In this document: piece after piece, positions 27,424 through 40,517 of the stretch
Layout of the letters: each line of letters opens with the position of its first letter
Position numbering within the stretch: position 1 is the first letter of the stretch
Assembly: GCA_910574455.1 (NCBI GenBank)
Contig: CAJSYZ010000005.1
Coordinates: forward strand, 3,782,001-3,846,000
Direction: 5' to 3'
DNA length: 64,000 nt
Source: Trichaptum fuscoviolaceum
Lineage: Eukaryota > Basidiomycota > Agaricomycetes > Hymenochaetales > Trichaptaceae
The notes under the pieces: model-generated
What the model was told of the DNA's origin: nothing
What the model saw: only the letters and a program-made list of their open reading frames with translations
The model's database searches: none
Position numbers and translations under genes: made by a program

Positions 27424-30400
27424 ACAACGAAGAGCTTCCGCAGCCCTCTCTCTCGTTGAACATCAGGCTGCTCATCAATTCAATTAACGACAATCACGCC
27501 TTACGAATCCCAATCACGTTCCTATATAACCAGAAAACCCACAAAGCCACTGCCTTACTCGATACCGGAGCAGAAGGTCTATTCATTGACAAAACACTTG
27601 TAGAAAATCTCCAGATCAAAACTATCAAATTACGACAATCACTTCGACCACGCAATGTTGACGGAACATTCAACAATGCCGGATACATCACATCTTATGC
27701 TCCCCTTCGTGTCAAACTCGGAAATGCCCACTATGCTATGCGATTCTATGTTACCACCCTTGGAAAAGAGAACTTCATTTTCGGACTACCATGGTTCAAG
27801 AAATACCAACCCAAAATCGACTGGGAAACTGGATCAATACAGCTCAATCGCGTTAATATCTCAACACAACTTGCGCAACAAGCTCGAAAAGGACTCCAAC
27901 CCGCTAAACCACTTACTGCCTTGGTACCCCATCAATATCACCAATTCCTATCCCTTTTTGACGAAGAAAAAGCACATCGCTTTCCTCCAAGTCGCCCATA
28001 CGACCATGCAATTGATCTCAAACCCGACTTTATTCCTAAACGACATTCACCTTATCCACTCTCACTTCCGCAACAAGCTGCTCTCGATACCTTCATCGAT
28101 GAGAACCTCAAGAATGGATATATCAGACCTTCGAAGTCACCTATGGCATCCCCTCTCTTTTTCGTTGACAAGAAAGACGGTACCTTACGACCCGTTCAAG
28201 ATTACCGTTACCTCAACAATGGAACCATCAAGAATGCGTACCCATTACCACTTGTCCAGGATCTATTAGACAAGTTACATGGATCTCACTACTTCATCGC
28301 CCTAGACATCCGATGGGGATACAACAACATCCGCATCAAGGATGGAGATCAATGGAAAGCCGCATTTACCACTCAACGAGGACTTTTCGAACCAACAGTT
28401 ATGTTTTTCGGCCTATGCAACTCACCTGCTACCTTTCAACACTTTATGAATGATATTCTTGGCGAAGAAATCCTTCTAAACCATCTCTTGGTTTACATGG
28501 ACGACATCCTCATACATGCCCCAACCTTACCGGAACTCATATCTCGAGCACGACGTGCCTTCACTATCCTTGAAAAGAACGACCTCTACTTCAAGCCCAC
28601 CAAATGCTTCTTTCATACGCAGAAACTACCCTATCTTGGACTCATTATTACACCTAATCACATCCAAACCGACCCAACAAAAATCGAAGGAATCACTAAA
28701 TGGCCCACTCCGACTAACGTCAAAGATATCCGTTCATTCACTGGATTCACCAACTTCTACCGCCGTTTCATTCCACACTACGCCGAAATCACCAAACCCT
28801 TGGACAACCTCAAACGCAAAGATCAACCTTTCAAATGGACTGAAGTAGAACAAAAATCATTCGATGATCTCAAGGCCGCGTTCACTCAACATCCGTTACT
28901 TCTCATGCCCAACCCGCACAATCCCTTCTTCCTTGAAACTGATGCTTCCAAAGTTGCAACCGGAGCAGTCCTTCGTCAACATGATGACAACGGTGTTCTC
29001 AAACCAATCGGTTATATTTCGCAATCACTAAACTCTGCTGAACGGAACTACGAGATCTACGATCGCGAACTATTGGCAATTATCCGTGCCCTCATCACTT
29101 GGAAACACTATCTCCTTGGATCCCCACACCCTGTTACACTTTGGTGTGATCATCGCAACCTTACCTACTGGCGAGAAGCCCGACGACTCTCACCCCGTCA
29201 AGCACGATGGCATCTGTTGCTATCACAATTCGACCTTCATATCACACATGTCCCCGGCAAACAAATGATTCAATCCGATCTTCTATCCCGCCGGGCGGAC
29301 CATGTTAAACAGGGGGAGAATCTCAACGAATCATCGATTATGCTTCCGAAGGACCTATTCATTTCCACTCTCCAGGGACAGAAGGATCAAGAAAATTCTG
29401 AAGACGAAGAAGAAGAAGACTACGAATCCGATGACGACCTCCCAGACACAGATAGCCTCACAAAATCCATCAAAGAATCGATGAAGAAAGATGAATTCCT
29501 CACAAACACCATTGCTCAGCTAAAGAAGAAACTACCACCTGCCCGAACCGCCCTCAAAGACTGGTTTTTCGATGATGACGGCATCCTTTACTTCAAAAAT
29601 CGCATCTATATTCCGGACAACCTCGAATTAAAGCGCACTATTCTCCGACTTCACCATGATATACCAGTTCGAGCGCACCCTGGCATATTCAACACTCTGG
29701 AACAGGTCCGAAGGACGTATTACTGGCCCAGGATGCAGAAGTTTGTGTCCGATTATGTCCATGGATGCGCACTATGTCAACAAATGAAAGTAAATCACCA
29801 TCCAACCGCTCCACCACTAATGCCTATCGCCGCCGACAAACACTCATTTCCATTCTCCCACGTCAATATGGACTTCATCACCGATTTACCAATGTCACAT
29901 GGCTATGACACACTTCTATTAGTCATTGATCACGATTGCTCCAAAGCCATTGTCCTCATTCCATGCGAAAAGACAGTAGACGCAATTGAAACGGCACAAC
30001 TATACTTCGACAATGTATATCGACGATTTGGACTTCCGATACGCATTATATCCGACAGAGGACCCCAATTTGCTTCTAAAGCATTCCAAGAACTCTGCAA
30101 GATCATAGGAATCAAGTCGTCTATGTCCACCGCTTACCACCCTCAAACCGATGGACAAGCCGAACGGACCAATCAAGAGATCGAAGTATACCTCCGGATC
30201 TATTGTACTGCGGAACCTGAGAACTGGTCTAGACACATTCCCAACATTGAATTCGCCCATAATAACCGTGCCCACGCTGTCACCAAGAGAGAACCCCTTT
30301 CTCGCTTCTCATGGGATACGACCCCATTCCACTACCCCTGAAATATCCGAAATCAAACGTCCCATCCGTATCACAACGACTTGCCAACCTCACAGTACAT

Positions 30401-30907
30401 CGATCAGAAGCCTTAGCAGCTCATTCAGTCGCTGCTATGGTAATGAAAGAACGCACTTTCCGAAACTTCAAACCATTCAACAAAGGAGACAAAGTTTGGC
30501 TAGACTCAAAGAACCTTCGAATTCCCGGTTTATCGCAAAAGTTCAAAGAAAAACGCGATGGTCCCTTCAAGATCAAGAAAGTCTTATCTCCACTCGTCTA
30601 TGAATTGGATCTCTCACGGACTAAATGGAAGATACACCCAGTATTCCACGCCGCGCTTCTCGTGAGATACACTGAGACGGAAGCATATGGACCACCCCAC
30701 AGTAACCCCCCACCTGATCTAATCGAAGGACAAGAACAATTCGAAGTAGAAGCCATCCGAGCCCACCATGGGAATGGCACCAGGCGACAATATCTTATAA
30801 AATGGAAAGGTTACCCCACTTCTGGAAACTCATGGGAACCCGAGTCACATCTTCGGAACGCACAGACCATCCTCAAAACCTATAAAAGACTCCATCATCT
30901 CACTTGA
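27420..30907 (+). pseudogene. pol: C2 pol, broken near the end of the integrase core
   Basis: The frame is continuous through protease, RT, RNase H and the integrase DDE core (973 codons to 30341). Two extra bases near 30286-30292, after RAHAVTKR, shift it. The remainder, with the chromodomain, continues in another frame from about 30311 to TGA 30905-30907. The catalytic core is undamaged, but a product from this copy would lack the chromodomain. Confidence 0.92.
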
Positions 30908-31397
30908 ATGTCCCCATCCAAAAAACTCGTTCACTTCTCATATCCCCACTCATCTAACATCATAAACGACTATACGCTCTCCCCATCGAACAAACAGCCA
31001 CCCACACCTGAACCCCATACTGTCGCATTACCGACTACCTCGATTCCAACTCGCCCCCATTACCTGGACGCTGTCCGACCTGTATATTCCGGAGCTTGGT
31101 CCAAAGACCACTACGACCCAGACTGGGAGTACAAGTACTTTCAAACCCCCCACCGGACTTGGACTCCACATCCCAACAATCTCGGTATTTCTCATCCACA
31201 CCTTCTTTAACAACCCTGATTACGCCCACCGACTCATTGACTATTTCAACAAATCTGCTCGTGTTCAACCCCCACTCACAATCACTCGACCCATTGTCCG
31301 ACATCGTCATCACTTCAGCCACTTTGAACCTCGCCGCTCTGACCCCTATTGCACCTGCAGTTGTTGTCACTACGACTGTCCGACTCATTCCCTCTAA
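30908..31397 (+). pseudogene. C2 ORF3, frameshifted
   Basis: An extra T near 31140 ends the frame at 31210 (100 codons) and separates it from its Cys/His-rich C-terminus. Otherwise identical to 20902-21390. Confidence 0.75.
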
Positions 31398-31400
31398 GTC

Positions 31401-32279
31401 ATGCCACCTGCCCGTTCCCAACGCAACCCATCCCGTCACACCCCCTTATTTCGTTCATACACATCATCTCTCCAACCACCAGCCTTACGCCTCGACACCC
31501 ACAACCCCTTGCAATCTCGCCAGATCCTTGAATTATTCTCAACTCGCACCTTCCACCAACGCCTAAGTCAATCAACATATGATAACACTCCTCTTCTTGC
31601 CAACTGGACCCAATGTTATGATATTGTTACCCGAAACCAGGAGATTCTCGATCCTACCATTGCCATCATTGAAGGATCTCTCCATCTCTTGCGACGGGCT
31701 CAAGAGTCATTCCAAGACATGCGACGATTTGCCCTTACGGAACTCCTTGAAACAGCGCCTCAAGAGTTATTTGCCCCATTGGTCATTGACCTCACCACGG
31801 AGGACGACATCATCGACCTCACTAAAGACCTTGCTGACCAAGTACCTCGCCCACCCCTTCACTCCGTCGGCATTCAAGTCCCAGAACGCAAAGAACTCAT
31901 CAATCGCCTGTCCGAACCCATTCGTCTACAATCGCCAATACAGTTACAAGAAGACCAAGAGTATCGTGTCAACACAGCCCCACCCTCACCCACATACAGC
32001 CCGAAAGTTGACAACAACCCTTTTACGTCTATGTCCTTGGACCCCAAGGAATGCACACAACACTCCGCTGTCGACCACCACTACAACCTGGCCGCGTCCA
32101 CCTGCGAATTCTATACATGTTCATACTGCAACATACGTGCACCTGGACACACCATCATTGGATGCCCCAAGTATACATGCCCCTCATGTGGACAACACGA
32201 TGGTCATGACGATGAATGCGCATCTAACCGAATTGCTCAACAACGCGTAACGAAGAGAAACCCACCTGCAAACAACTAA
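31401..32279 (+). CDS. C2 ORF4
   Basis: Intact 292-residue copy, identical to the C1 protein, with both C-terminal Cys/His knuckles. Confidence 0.65.
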   Translation: MPPARSQRNPSRHTPLFRSYTSSLQPPALRLDTHNPLQSRQILELFSTRTFHQRLSQSTYDNTPLLANWTQCYDIVTRNQEILDPTIAIIEGSLHLLRRAQESFQDMRRFALTELLETAPQELFAPLVIDLTTEDDIIDLTKDLADQVPRPPLHSVGIQVPERKELINRLSEPIRLQSPIQLQEDQEYRVNTAPPSPTYSPKVDNNPFTSMSLDPKECTQHSAVDHHYNLAASTCEFYTCSYCNIRAPGHTIIGCPKYTCPSCGQHDGHDDECASNRIAQQRVTKRNPPANN

Positions 32280-32427
32280 AGCACCTGTTGCTAACCTGGA
32301 TACCCTATTGGCGTTAACTTCGCTTATATGGCATGTTTTTCCTTATTGTCTATTGGACTTAATTTGTCCCTATAACGGCCATTTTCTTTACTGATTTCCA
32401 CTACGTTTCAATTTAAGAACGGGGTAA

Positions 32428-32895
32428 TGTTACGTTTTCTTACTATGTCAGCGGCCCCCATTACTCCGAACCCTTCGCCCTATTTGTTTCTATTCTTGTT
32501 CTGCTCAGTCATCCTCCGATGTAACCCTCAACCCTCAGCCAATCCCGATGTTACACATGTACCCTTTGCCCTAACCCTTTGCCCATCGCTCTCACACTAT
32601 TATTAGTAGCCTATCGTCTACTCTCTTATTGTTCTCTTCTTACTCATCTTCCGATGTACCCTTGCTCCGCAGCTACAGTATATAAACCCCTGTACTTAGC
32701 ATGATCGAACTCTAAGTTCGATCTCCTTTGTCAAACCCCCCGTCTCTAGTCTCTGCTATACATCTGCTTTCTCTCTACTCTACATCGTAGGCCTTTGTCC
32801 ATACAACACTTAGTGTCGAGCCCTAGCTCCGCTATCACTGAGCAACTTAACGTTGCGTTCCCCAACTATACGAGACCGTAAGTTGAGACGTAACA
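32428..32895 (+). repeat. C2 3' LTR
   Basis: 468 bp, preceded by AAGAACGGGGTAA and followed by the GATGG duplication. Confidence 0.96.
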
Positions 32896-33670
32896 GATGG
32901 GGTTGGTACGAGTTGTGGCACGGATGGCTCGCAGCTCATCATTGTAGACACAACAGGCCTTCACATACCCATCGAAGTCCTCAGGCATCTTCTTGAGCGT
33001 CAGGTCCGTACGAAAACGGTTCGAAAGTCCGTACCGGAACCAAGCAATCCATGGTTTATCGTCAGCAACCCACTTGGTCTTGACCTTGAGAGCCCTGTAG
33101 CGAGCAGCATACTCAGCCACAGTTCCAGTCTGCCTGAGAGCCATAATTTCGTTCTCAGCAGCAGCAACAGCATCAGCTTCACCATATCCAGCAGCCAGAG
33201 ACTCCAAGAAAGTGTCCAACTTGTCGAAAATGGCGACCGGCTCGCCCTTGTGGATCGAGTCCATGTACGGGCGCACCCACTCGTCTGCAGGGCCTCGAAG
33301 GTAAGTCGCAGCGAACTGGCACTTTGTACGCTCGTCCGGGAACTCGTGCGGGCGCATAGAGATGTAGTTCCGCACCTGACCGGACCAAGCTTCGTACGAA
33401 AGCTTGTCCTTGTCCGCGGCATCGCCCTTGGGGCCGTAAAACAAGCCTGGGGGTGGAATCTTCGGACCCTTCGTACCGCGCGGTTCGGCGACGCGCGTTT
33501 CGAGCGCTCCCTTCAAGTATGCATTCTGCTGAAGCAACTGATCGATCTGCTCCCTCCAGGGGGCCATATACTGGTTCAGCATAGCCTGAGTCACCTCATC
33601 CATAGTTGGGGGTTGTGGGGGTACGGGTGCCTGCACGGGTGCGACGGGGGGCGCTCCAGGAGGGCCTCCG
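32896..33670 (-). mobile_element. Element A piece: gag capsid region
   Basis: The minus-strand frame encodes a Pro-rich start, a short helical segment (APWREQIDQLLQQNAYLKGA), and the retrotransposon gag domain with QFAATYLRGPADEWVRPYM and RQTGTVAEYAARYRAL. It matches element B gag in layout. The true gag ATG is in the next piece at 43406. The borders are the C2 duplication GATGG (left) and the C3 duplication CTCCG at 33666-33670 (right). Confidence 0.92.
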
Positions 33671-34138
33671 TGTTACGTCTCAACTTACGGTCTCGTATAG
33701 TTGGGGAACGCAACGTTAAGTTGCTCAGTGATAGCGGAGCTAGGGCTCGACACTAAGTGTTGTATGGACAAAGGCCTACGATGTAGAGTAGAGAGAAAGC
33801 AGATGTATAGCAGAGACTAGAGACGGGGGGTTTGACAAAGGAGATCGAACTTAGAGTTCGATCATGCTAAGTACAGGGGTTTATATACTGTAGCTGCGGA
33901 GCAAGGGTACATCGGAAGATGAGTAAGAAGAGAACAATAAGAGAGTAGACGATAGGCTACTAATAATAGTGTGAGAGCGATGGGCAAAGGGTTAGGGCAA
34001 AGGGTACATGTGTAACATCGGGATTGGCTGAGGGTTGAGGGTTACATCGGAGGATGACTGAGCAGAACAAGAATAGAAACAAATAGGGCGAAGGGTTCGG
34101 AGTAATGGGGGCCGCTGACATAGTAAGAAAACGTAACA
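33671..34138 (-). repeat. C3 3' LTR
   Basis: 468 bp; plus-strand reading TGTTACGTCTC...AAACGTAACA, the reverse complement of the C1 LTR. Confidence 0.96.
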
Positions 34139-34286
34139 TTACCCCGTTCTTAAATTGAAACGTAGTGGAAATCAGTAAAGAAAATGGCCGTTATAGGGAC
34201 AAATTAAGTCCAATAGACAATAAGGAAAAACATGCCATATAAGCGAAGTTAACGCCAATAGGGTATCCAGGTTAGCAACAGGTGCT

Positions 34287-35164
34287 TTAGTTGTTTGCAG
34301 GTGGGTTTCTCTTCGTTACGCGTTGTTGAGCAATTCGGTTAGATGCGCATTCATCGTCATGACCATCGTGTTGTCCACATGAGGGGCATGTATACTTGGG
34401 GCATCCAATGATGGTGTGTCCAGGTGCACGTATGTTGCAGTATGAACATGTATAGAATTCGCAGGTGGACGCGGCCAGGTTGTAGTGGTGGTCGACAGCG
34501 GAGTGTTGTGTGCATTCCTTGGGGTCCAAGGACATAGACGTAAAAGGGTTGTTGTCAACTTTCGGGCTGTATGTGGGTGAGGGTGGGGCTGTGTTGACAC
34601 GATACTCTTGGTCTTCTTGTAACTGTATTGGCGATTGTAGACGAATGGGTTCGGACAGGCGATTGATGAGTTCTTTGCGTTCTGGGACTTGAATGCCGAC
34701 GGAGTGAAGGGGTGGGCGAGGTACTTGGTCAGCAAGGTCTTTAGTGAGGTCGATGATGTCGTCCTCCGTGGTGAGGTCAATGACCAATGGGGCAAATAAC
34801 TCTTGAGGCGCTGTTTCAAGGAGTTCCGTAAGGGCAAATCGTCGCATGTCTTGGAATGACTCTTGAGCCCGTCGCAAGAGATGGAGAGATCCTTCAATGA
34901 TGGCAATGGTAGGATCGAGAATCTCCTGGTTTCGGGTAACAATATCATAACATTGGGTCCAGTTGGCAAGAAGAGGAGTGTTATCATATGTTGATTGACT
35001 TAGGCGTTGGTGGAAGGTGCGAGTTGAGAATAATTCAAGGATCTGGCGAGATTGCAAGGGGTTGTGGGTGTCGAGGCGTAAGGCTGGTGGTTGGAGAGAT
35101 GATGTGTATGAACAAATAAGGGGGTGTGACGGGATGGGTTGCGTTGGGAACGGGCAGGTGGCAT
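34287..35164 (-). pseudogene. C3 ORF4, frameshifted near its start
   Basis: A base is missing near 35113, about 17 codons after the ATG. The rest of the frame, including the C-terminal zinc knuckles, is intact to the stop. Confidence 0.75.
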
Positions 35165-35167
35165 GAC

Positions 35168-35656
35168 TTAGAGGGAATGAGTCGGACAGTCGTAGTGACA
35201 ACAACTGCAGGTGCAATAGGGGTCAGAGCGGCGAGGTTCAAAGTGGCTGAAGTGATGACGATGTCGGACAATGGGTCGAGTGATTGTGAGTGGGGGTTGA
35301 ACACGAGCAGATTTGTTGAAATAGTCAATGAGTCGGTGGGCGTAATCAGGGTTGTTAAAGAAGGTGTGGATGAGAAATACCGAGATTGTTGGGATGTGGA
35401 GTCCAAGTCCGGTGGGGGGTTTGAAGTACTTGTACTCCCAGTCTGGGTCGTAGTGGTCTTTGGACCAAGCTCCGGAATATACAGGTCGGACAGCGTCCAG
35501 GTAATGGGGGCGAGTTGGAATCGAGGTAGTCGGTAATGCGACAGTATGGGGTTCAGGTGTGGGTGGCTGTTTGTTCGATGGGGAGAGCGTATAGTCGTTT
35601 ATGATGTTAGATGAGTGGGGATATGAGAAGTGAACGAGTTTTTTGGATGGGGACAT
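35168..35656 (-). CDS. C3 ORF3
   Basis: Intact 162-residue copy directly after the pol TGA, identical to the C1 protein. Confidence 0.65.
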   Translation of the reverse strand: MSPSKKLVHFSYPHSSNIINDYTLSPSNKQPPTPEPHTVALPTTSIPTRPHYLDAVRPVYSGAWSKDHYDPDWEYKYFKPPTGLGLHIPTISVFLIHTFFNNPDYAHRLIDYFNKSARVQPPLTITRPIVRHRHHFSHFEPRRSDPYCTCSCCHYDCPTHSL

Positions 35657-38600
35657 TCAAGTGAGATGATGGAGTCTTTTATAGGTTTTGAGGATGGTCT
35701 GTGCGTTCCGAAGATGTGACTCGGGTTCCCATGAGTTTCCAGAAGTGGGGTAACCTTTCCATTTTATAAGATATTGTCGCCTGGTGCCATTCCCATGGTG
35801 GGCTCGGATGGCTTCTACTTCGAATTGTTCTTGTCCTTCGATTAGATCAGGTGGGGGGTTACTGTGGGGTGGTCCATATGCTTCCGTCTCAGTGTATCTC
35901 ACGAGAAGCGCGGCGTGGAATACTGGGTGTATCTTCCATTTAGTCCGTGAGAGATCCAATTCATAGACGAGTGGAGATAAGACTTTCTTGATCTTGAAGG
36001 GACCATCGCGTTTTTCTTTGAACTTTTGCGATAAACCGGGAATTCGAAGGTTCTTTGAGTCTAGCCAAACTTTGTCTCCTTTGTTGAATGGTTTGAAGTT
36101 TCGGAAAGTGCGTTCTTTCATTACCATAGCAGCGACTGAATGAGCTGCTAAGGCTTCTGATCGATGTACTGTGAGGTTGGCAAGTCGTTGTGATACGGAT
36201 GGGACGTTTGATTTCGGATATTTCAGGGGTAGTGGAATGGGGTCGTATCCCATGAGAAGCGAGAAAGGGGTTCTCTTGGTGACAGCGTGGGCACGGTTAT
36301 TATGGGCGAATTCAATGTTGGGAATGTGTCTAGACCAGTTCTCAGGTTCCGCAGTACAATAGATCCGGAGGTATACTTCGATCTCTTGATTGGTCCGTTC
36401 GGCTTGTCCATCGGTTTGAGGGTGGTAAGCGGTGGACATAGACGACTTGATTCCTATGATCTTGCAGAGTTCTTGGAATGCTTTAGAAGCAAATTGGGGT
36501 CCTCTGTCGGATATAATGCGTATCGGAAGTCCAAATCGTCGATATACATTGTCGAAGTATAGTTGTGCCGTTTCAATTGCGTCTACTGTCTTTTCGCATG
36601 GAATGAGGACAATGGCTTTGGAGCAATCGTGATCAATGACTAATAGAAGTGTGTCATAGCCATGTGACATTGGTAAATCGGTGATGAAGTCCATATTGAC
36701 GTGGGAGAATGGAAATGAGTGTTTGTCGGCGGCGATAGGCATTAGTGGTGGAGCGGTTGGATGGTGATTTACTTTCATTTGTTGACATAGTGCGCATCCA
36801 TGGACATAATCGGACACAAACTTCTGCATCCTGGGCCAGTAATACGTCCTTCGGACCTGTTCCAGAGTGTTGAATATGCCAGGGTGCGCTCGAACTGGTA
36901 TATCATGGTGAAGTCGGAGAATAGTGCGCTTTAATTCGAGGTTGCCGGAATATAGATGCGATTTTTGAAGTAAAGGATGCCGTCATCATCGAAAAACCAG
37001 TCTTTGAGGGCGGTTCGGGCAGGTGGTAGTTTCTTCTTTAGCTGAGCAATGGTGTTTGTGAGGAATTCATCTTTCTTCATCGATTCTTTGATGGATTTTG
37101 TGAGGCTATCTGTGTCTGGGAGGTCGTCATCGGATTCGTAGTCTTCTTCTTCTTCGTCTTCAGAATTTTCTTGATCCTTCTGTCCCTGGAGAGTGGAAAT
37201 GAATAGGTCCTTCGGAAGCATAATCGATGATTCGTTGAGATTCTCCCCCTGTTTAACATGGTCCGCCCGGCGGGATAGAAGATCGGATTGAATCATTTGT
37301 TTGCCGGGGACATGTGTGATATGAAGGTCGAATTGTGATAGCAACAGATGCCATCGTGCTTGACGGGGTGAGAGTCGTCGGGCTTCTCGCCAGTAGGTAA
37401 GGTTGCGATGATCACACCAAAGTGTAACAGGGTGTGGGGATCCAAGGAGATAGTGTTTCCAAGTGATGAGGGCACGGATAATTGCCAATAGTTCGCGATC
37501 GTAGATCTCGTAGTTCCGTTCAGCAGAGTTTAGTGATTGCGAAATATAACCGATTGGTTTGAGAACACCGTTGTCATCATGTTGACGAAGGACTGCTCCG
37601 GTTGCAACTTTGGAAGCATCAGTTTCAAGGAAGAAGGGATTGTGCGGGTTGGGCATGAGAAGTAACGGATGTTGAGTGAACGCGGCCTTGAGATCATCGA
37701 ATGATTTTTGTTCTACTTCAGTCCATTTGAAAGGTTGATCTTTGCGTTTGAGGTTGTCCAAGGGTTTGGTGATTTCGGCGTAGTGTGGAATGAAACGGCG
37801 GTAGAAGTTGGTGAATCCAGTGAATGAACGGATATCTTTGACGTTAGTCGGAGTGGGCCATTTAGTGATTCCTTCGATTTTTGTTGGGTCGGTTTGGATG
37901 TGATTAGGTGTAATAATGAGTCCAAGATAGGGTAGTTTCTGCGTATGAAAGAAGCATTTGGTGGGCTTGAAGTAGAGGTCGTTCTTTTCAAGGATAGTGA
38001 AGGCACGTCGTGCTCGAGATATGAGTTCCGGTAAGGTTGGGGCATGTATGAGGATGTCGTCCATGTAAACCAAGAGATGGTTTAGAAGGATTTCTTCGCC
38101 AAGAATATCATTCATAAAGTGTTGAAAGGTAGCAGGTGAGTTGCATAGGCCGAAAAACATAACTGTTGGTTCGAAAAGTCCTCGTTGAGTGGTAAATGCG
38201 GCTTTCCATTGATCTCCATCCTTGATGCGGATGTTGTTGTATCCCCATCGGATGTCTAGGGCGATGAAGTAGTGAGATCCATGTAACTTGTCTAATAGAT
38301 CCTGGACAAGTGGTAATGGGTACGCATTCTTGATGGTTCCATTGTTGAGGTAACGGTAATCTTGAACGGGTCGTAAGGTACCGTCTTTCTTGTCAACGAA
38401 AAAGAGAGGGGATGCCATAGGTGACTTCGAAGGTCTGATATATCCATTCTTGAGGTTCTCATCGATGAAGGTATCGAGAGCAGCTTGTTGCGGAAGTGAG
38501 AGTGGATAAGGTGAATGTCGTTTAGGAATAAAGTCGGGTTTGAGATCAATTGCATGGTCGTATGGGCGACTTGGAGGAAAGCGATGTGCTTTTTCTTCGT

Positions 38601-39147
38601 CAAAAAGGGATAGGAATTGGTGATATTGATGGGGTACCAAGGCAGTAAGTGGTTTAGCGGGTTGGAGTCCTTTTCGAGCTTGTTGCGCAAGTTGTGTTGA
38701 GATATTAACGCGATTGAGCTGTATTGATCCAGTTTCCCAGTCGATTTTGGGTTGGTATTTCTTGAACCATGGTAGTCCGAAAATGAAGTTCTCTTTTCCA
38801 AGGGTGGTAACATAGAATCGCATAGCATAGTGGGCATTTCCGAGTTTGACACGAAGGGGAGCATAAGATGTGATGTATCCGGCATTGTTGAATGTTCCGT
38901 CAACATTGCGTGGTCGAAGTGATTGTCGTAATTTGATAGTTTTGATCTGGAGATTTTCTACAAGTGTTTTGTCAATGAATAGACCTTCTGCTCCGGTATC
39001 GAGTAAGGCAGTGGCTTTGTGGGTTTTCTGGTTATATAGGAACGTGATTGGGATTCGTAAGGCGTGATTGTCGTTAATTGAATTGATGAGCAGCCTGATG
39101 TTCAACGAGAGAGAGGGCTGCGGAAGCTCTTCGTTGTTCAAAAATTT
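35657..39147 (-). pseudogene. pol: C3 pol, broken before the integrase zinc finger
   Basis: The first 736 codons (protease to the linker before integrase) are open and stop at 36931 because a base is missing near 36944. The H2C2 finger, DDE core and chromodomain continue in the next frame from about 36829 to the stop at 35657. The slippery heptamer is at 39141-39147. Confidence 0.92.
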
Positions 39148-40517
39148 CCTTCTTCAACTCGATCGAAGACCTGGTTGACTGCGTCATCATCAAGGCCAAT
39201 AAGGAGTTGTTGAATCTGTGCGGCGCGATCTTCGGCTGAGAGTTCGCCTTGATCTTGGTCTTCGTTCTCGGGTTCCGAGTATTCGTTTTGATCATCAGCT
39301 GAAGTCAATTGGCGCATATTTTTGGACCTTGGTGTTCGTGAGTTGGGCCATCGAGTCTTTGAGGTACGTTTGGGATGAGGTTTGGGACACTTGGCGGTGC
39401 GATGTCCGGGTTGATGACAATTGAAGCAAAGGTTTTCCTTCATATGACGTTGGAATTCTTCAGTCGAAAGTCGTGATATAAAGAAGCTGTAGATGGCTAG
39501 GTCGACCAATTCTTCTATATCATCGTTGTCATTGGAAGGCAATGTTTCATTTGTGTCATTTGTGTCATTTGAGATGGCTCGAATCTGACGATTGTATTGT
39601 CGCATAGGTCGTCGTTTGAAGCGGTTCTCTCCGGAATAGGATTGATGGGGTTGGGATTCCATTGAACGAGCTATCTTGTAATTGGTGTCCAGTCGAGTGG
39701 CAAGCGAAAACCAATCTTCCATGTTGGTAGGCTGTGGACTACATGCAAGTAGTTTCATTCGAAGGTTGTCATTGAGTCCCATCCAGAATGCATTGCGTTG
39801 GGAAAGGTACTCTGTGATACGAGCCTGCATGATGAGTGTTTTGAATTTGAGAATGTAGTCTTCAATAGATCCTCGCTGTCTGAGCTTGGCAAGTTCCATG
39901 GTAGCCTTGATTGTGAGTTCGGATGTGATGAAAGTGCGGTGGAATTCCGCAAGGAATTCTTCAAATGTGTCGGTTTCAAAACGTCCGCTGGCCATGTATT
40001 GCATTGCAAAGGGTCGGGATCCGCGAAGACTGCAATGGGCAAGCACAAATTCGATGCATAGCTCATCTGTGTCATAGATGTGTCGGTTGGCTCGTAGGTG
40101 GATTTGGACTTGGAGTAAAAAGCGATCAGCATCTTCTTGGGTTCCGTCGAAAGGTTGGATTTTAGCCATGGTTATGGGCCGATCGTGTGCGGGTCCATCT
40201 CCTTGATTGTTATTGTCTGCTGCTCCTCCACCTCCAGCTCCTCCGCCTCCTCCTCCTCCTCCTTCATCATCTCCTCCTCCTCCGTTGTTGTTTCCTCCGG
40301 GTGGTCCTTCTCCTCCTCCTCCTCCTTCATCTCCTGCGGGTGGTTCACCAAATCCCCATCCTCTCCATGCAGGATTTTGTCGGCCTCCTCTGCCTCCTCT
40401 GCCTCCTCTGCCTCGACCTTGGAGATGTCTTAAGTGGAAGAAGGTACTGATACTTTCTTCTCCAGGTGGGGGTCGGAACATTGAGCGGGTAGTTTCCGTG
40501 ACAGTTTGGGTAGCCAT
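39138..40517 (-). CDS. gag: C3 gag
   Basis: Intact 459-residue copy identical to the other two. Confidence 0.93.
   Translation of the reverse strand: MATQTVTETTRSMFRPPPGEESISTFFHLRHLQGRGRGGRGGRGGRQNPAWRGWGFGEPPAGDEGGGGGEGPPGGNNNGGGGDDEGGGGGGGGAGGGGAADNNNQGDGPAHDRPITMAKIQPFDGTQEDADRFLLQVQIHLRANRHIYDTDELCIEFVLAHCSLRGSRPFAMQYMASGRFETDTFEEFLAEFHRTFITSELTIKATMELAKLRQRGSIEDYILKFKTLIMQARITEYLSQRNAFWMGLNDNLRMKLLACSPQPTNMEDWFSLATRLDTNYKIARSMESQPHQSYSGENRFKRRPMRQYNRQIRAISNDTNDTNETLPSNDNDDIEELVDLAIYSFFISRLSTEEFQRHMKENLCFNCHQPGHRTAKCPKPHPKRTSKTRWPNSRTPRSKNMRQLTSADDQNEYSEPENEDQDQGELSAEDRAAQIQQLLIGLDDDAVNQVFDRVEEGNF

Larger units (their letters stand above)
23191..32895 (+). mobile_element. Element C copy 2 (C2), 9705 bp
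   Basis: It is flanked by GATGG at 23186-23190 and 32896-32900. Its pre-gag frame c runs open into gag (25108-27423), the best view of that region. Relative to C1 and C3 it carries two extra bases near 30286-30292 in the integrase and one extra T near 31140 in ORF3. Confidence 0.96.
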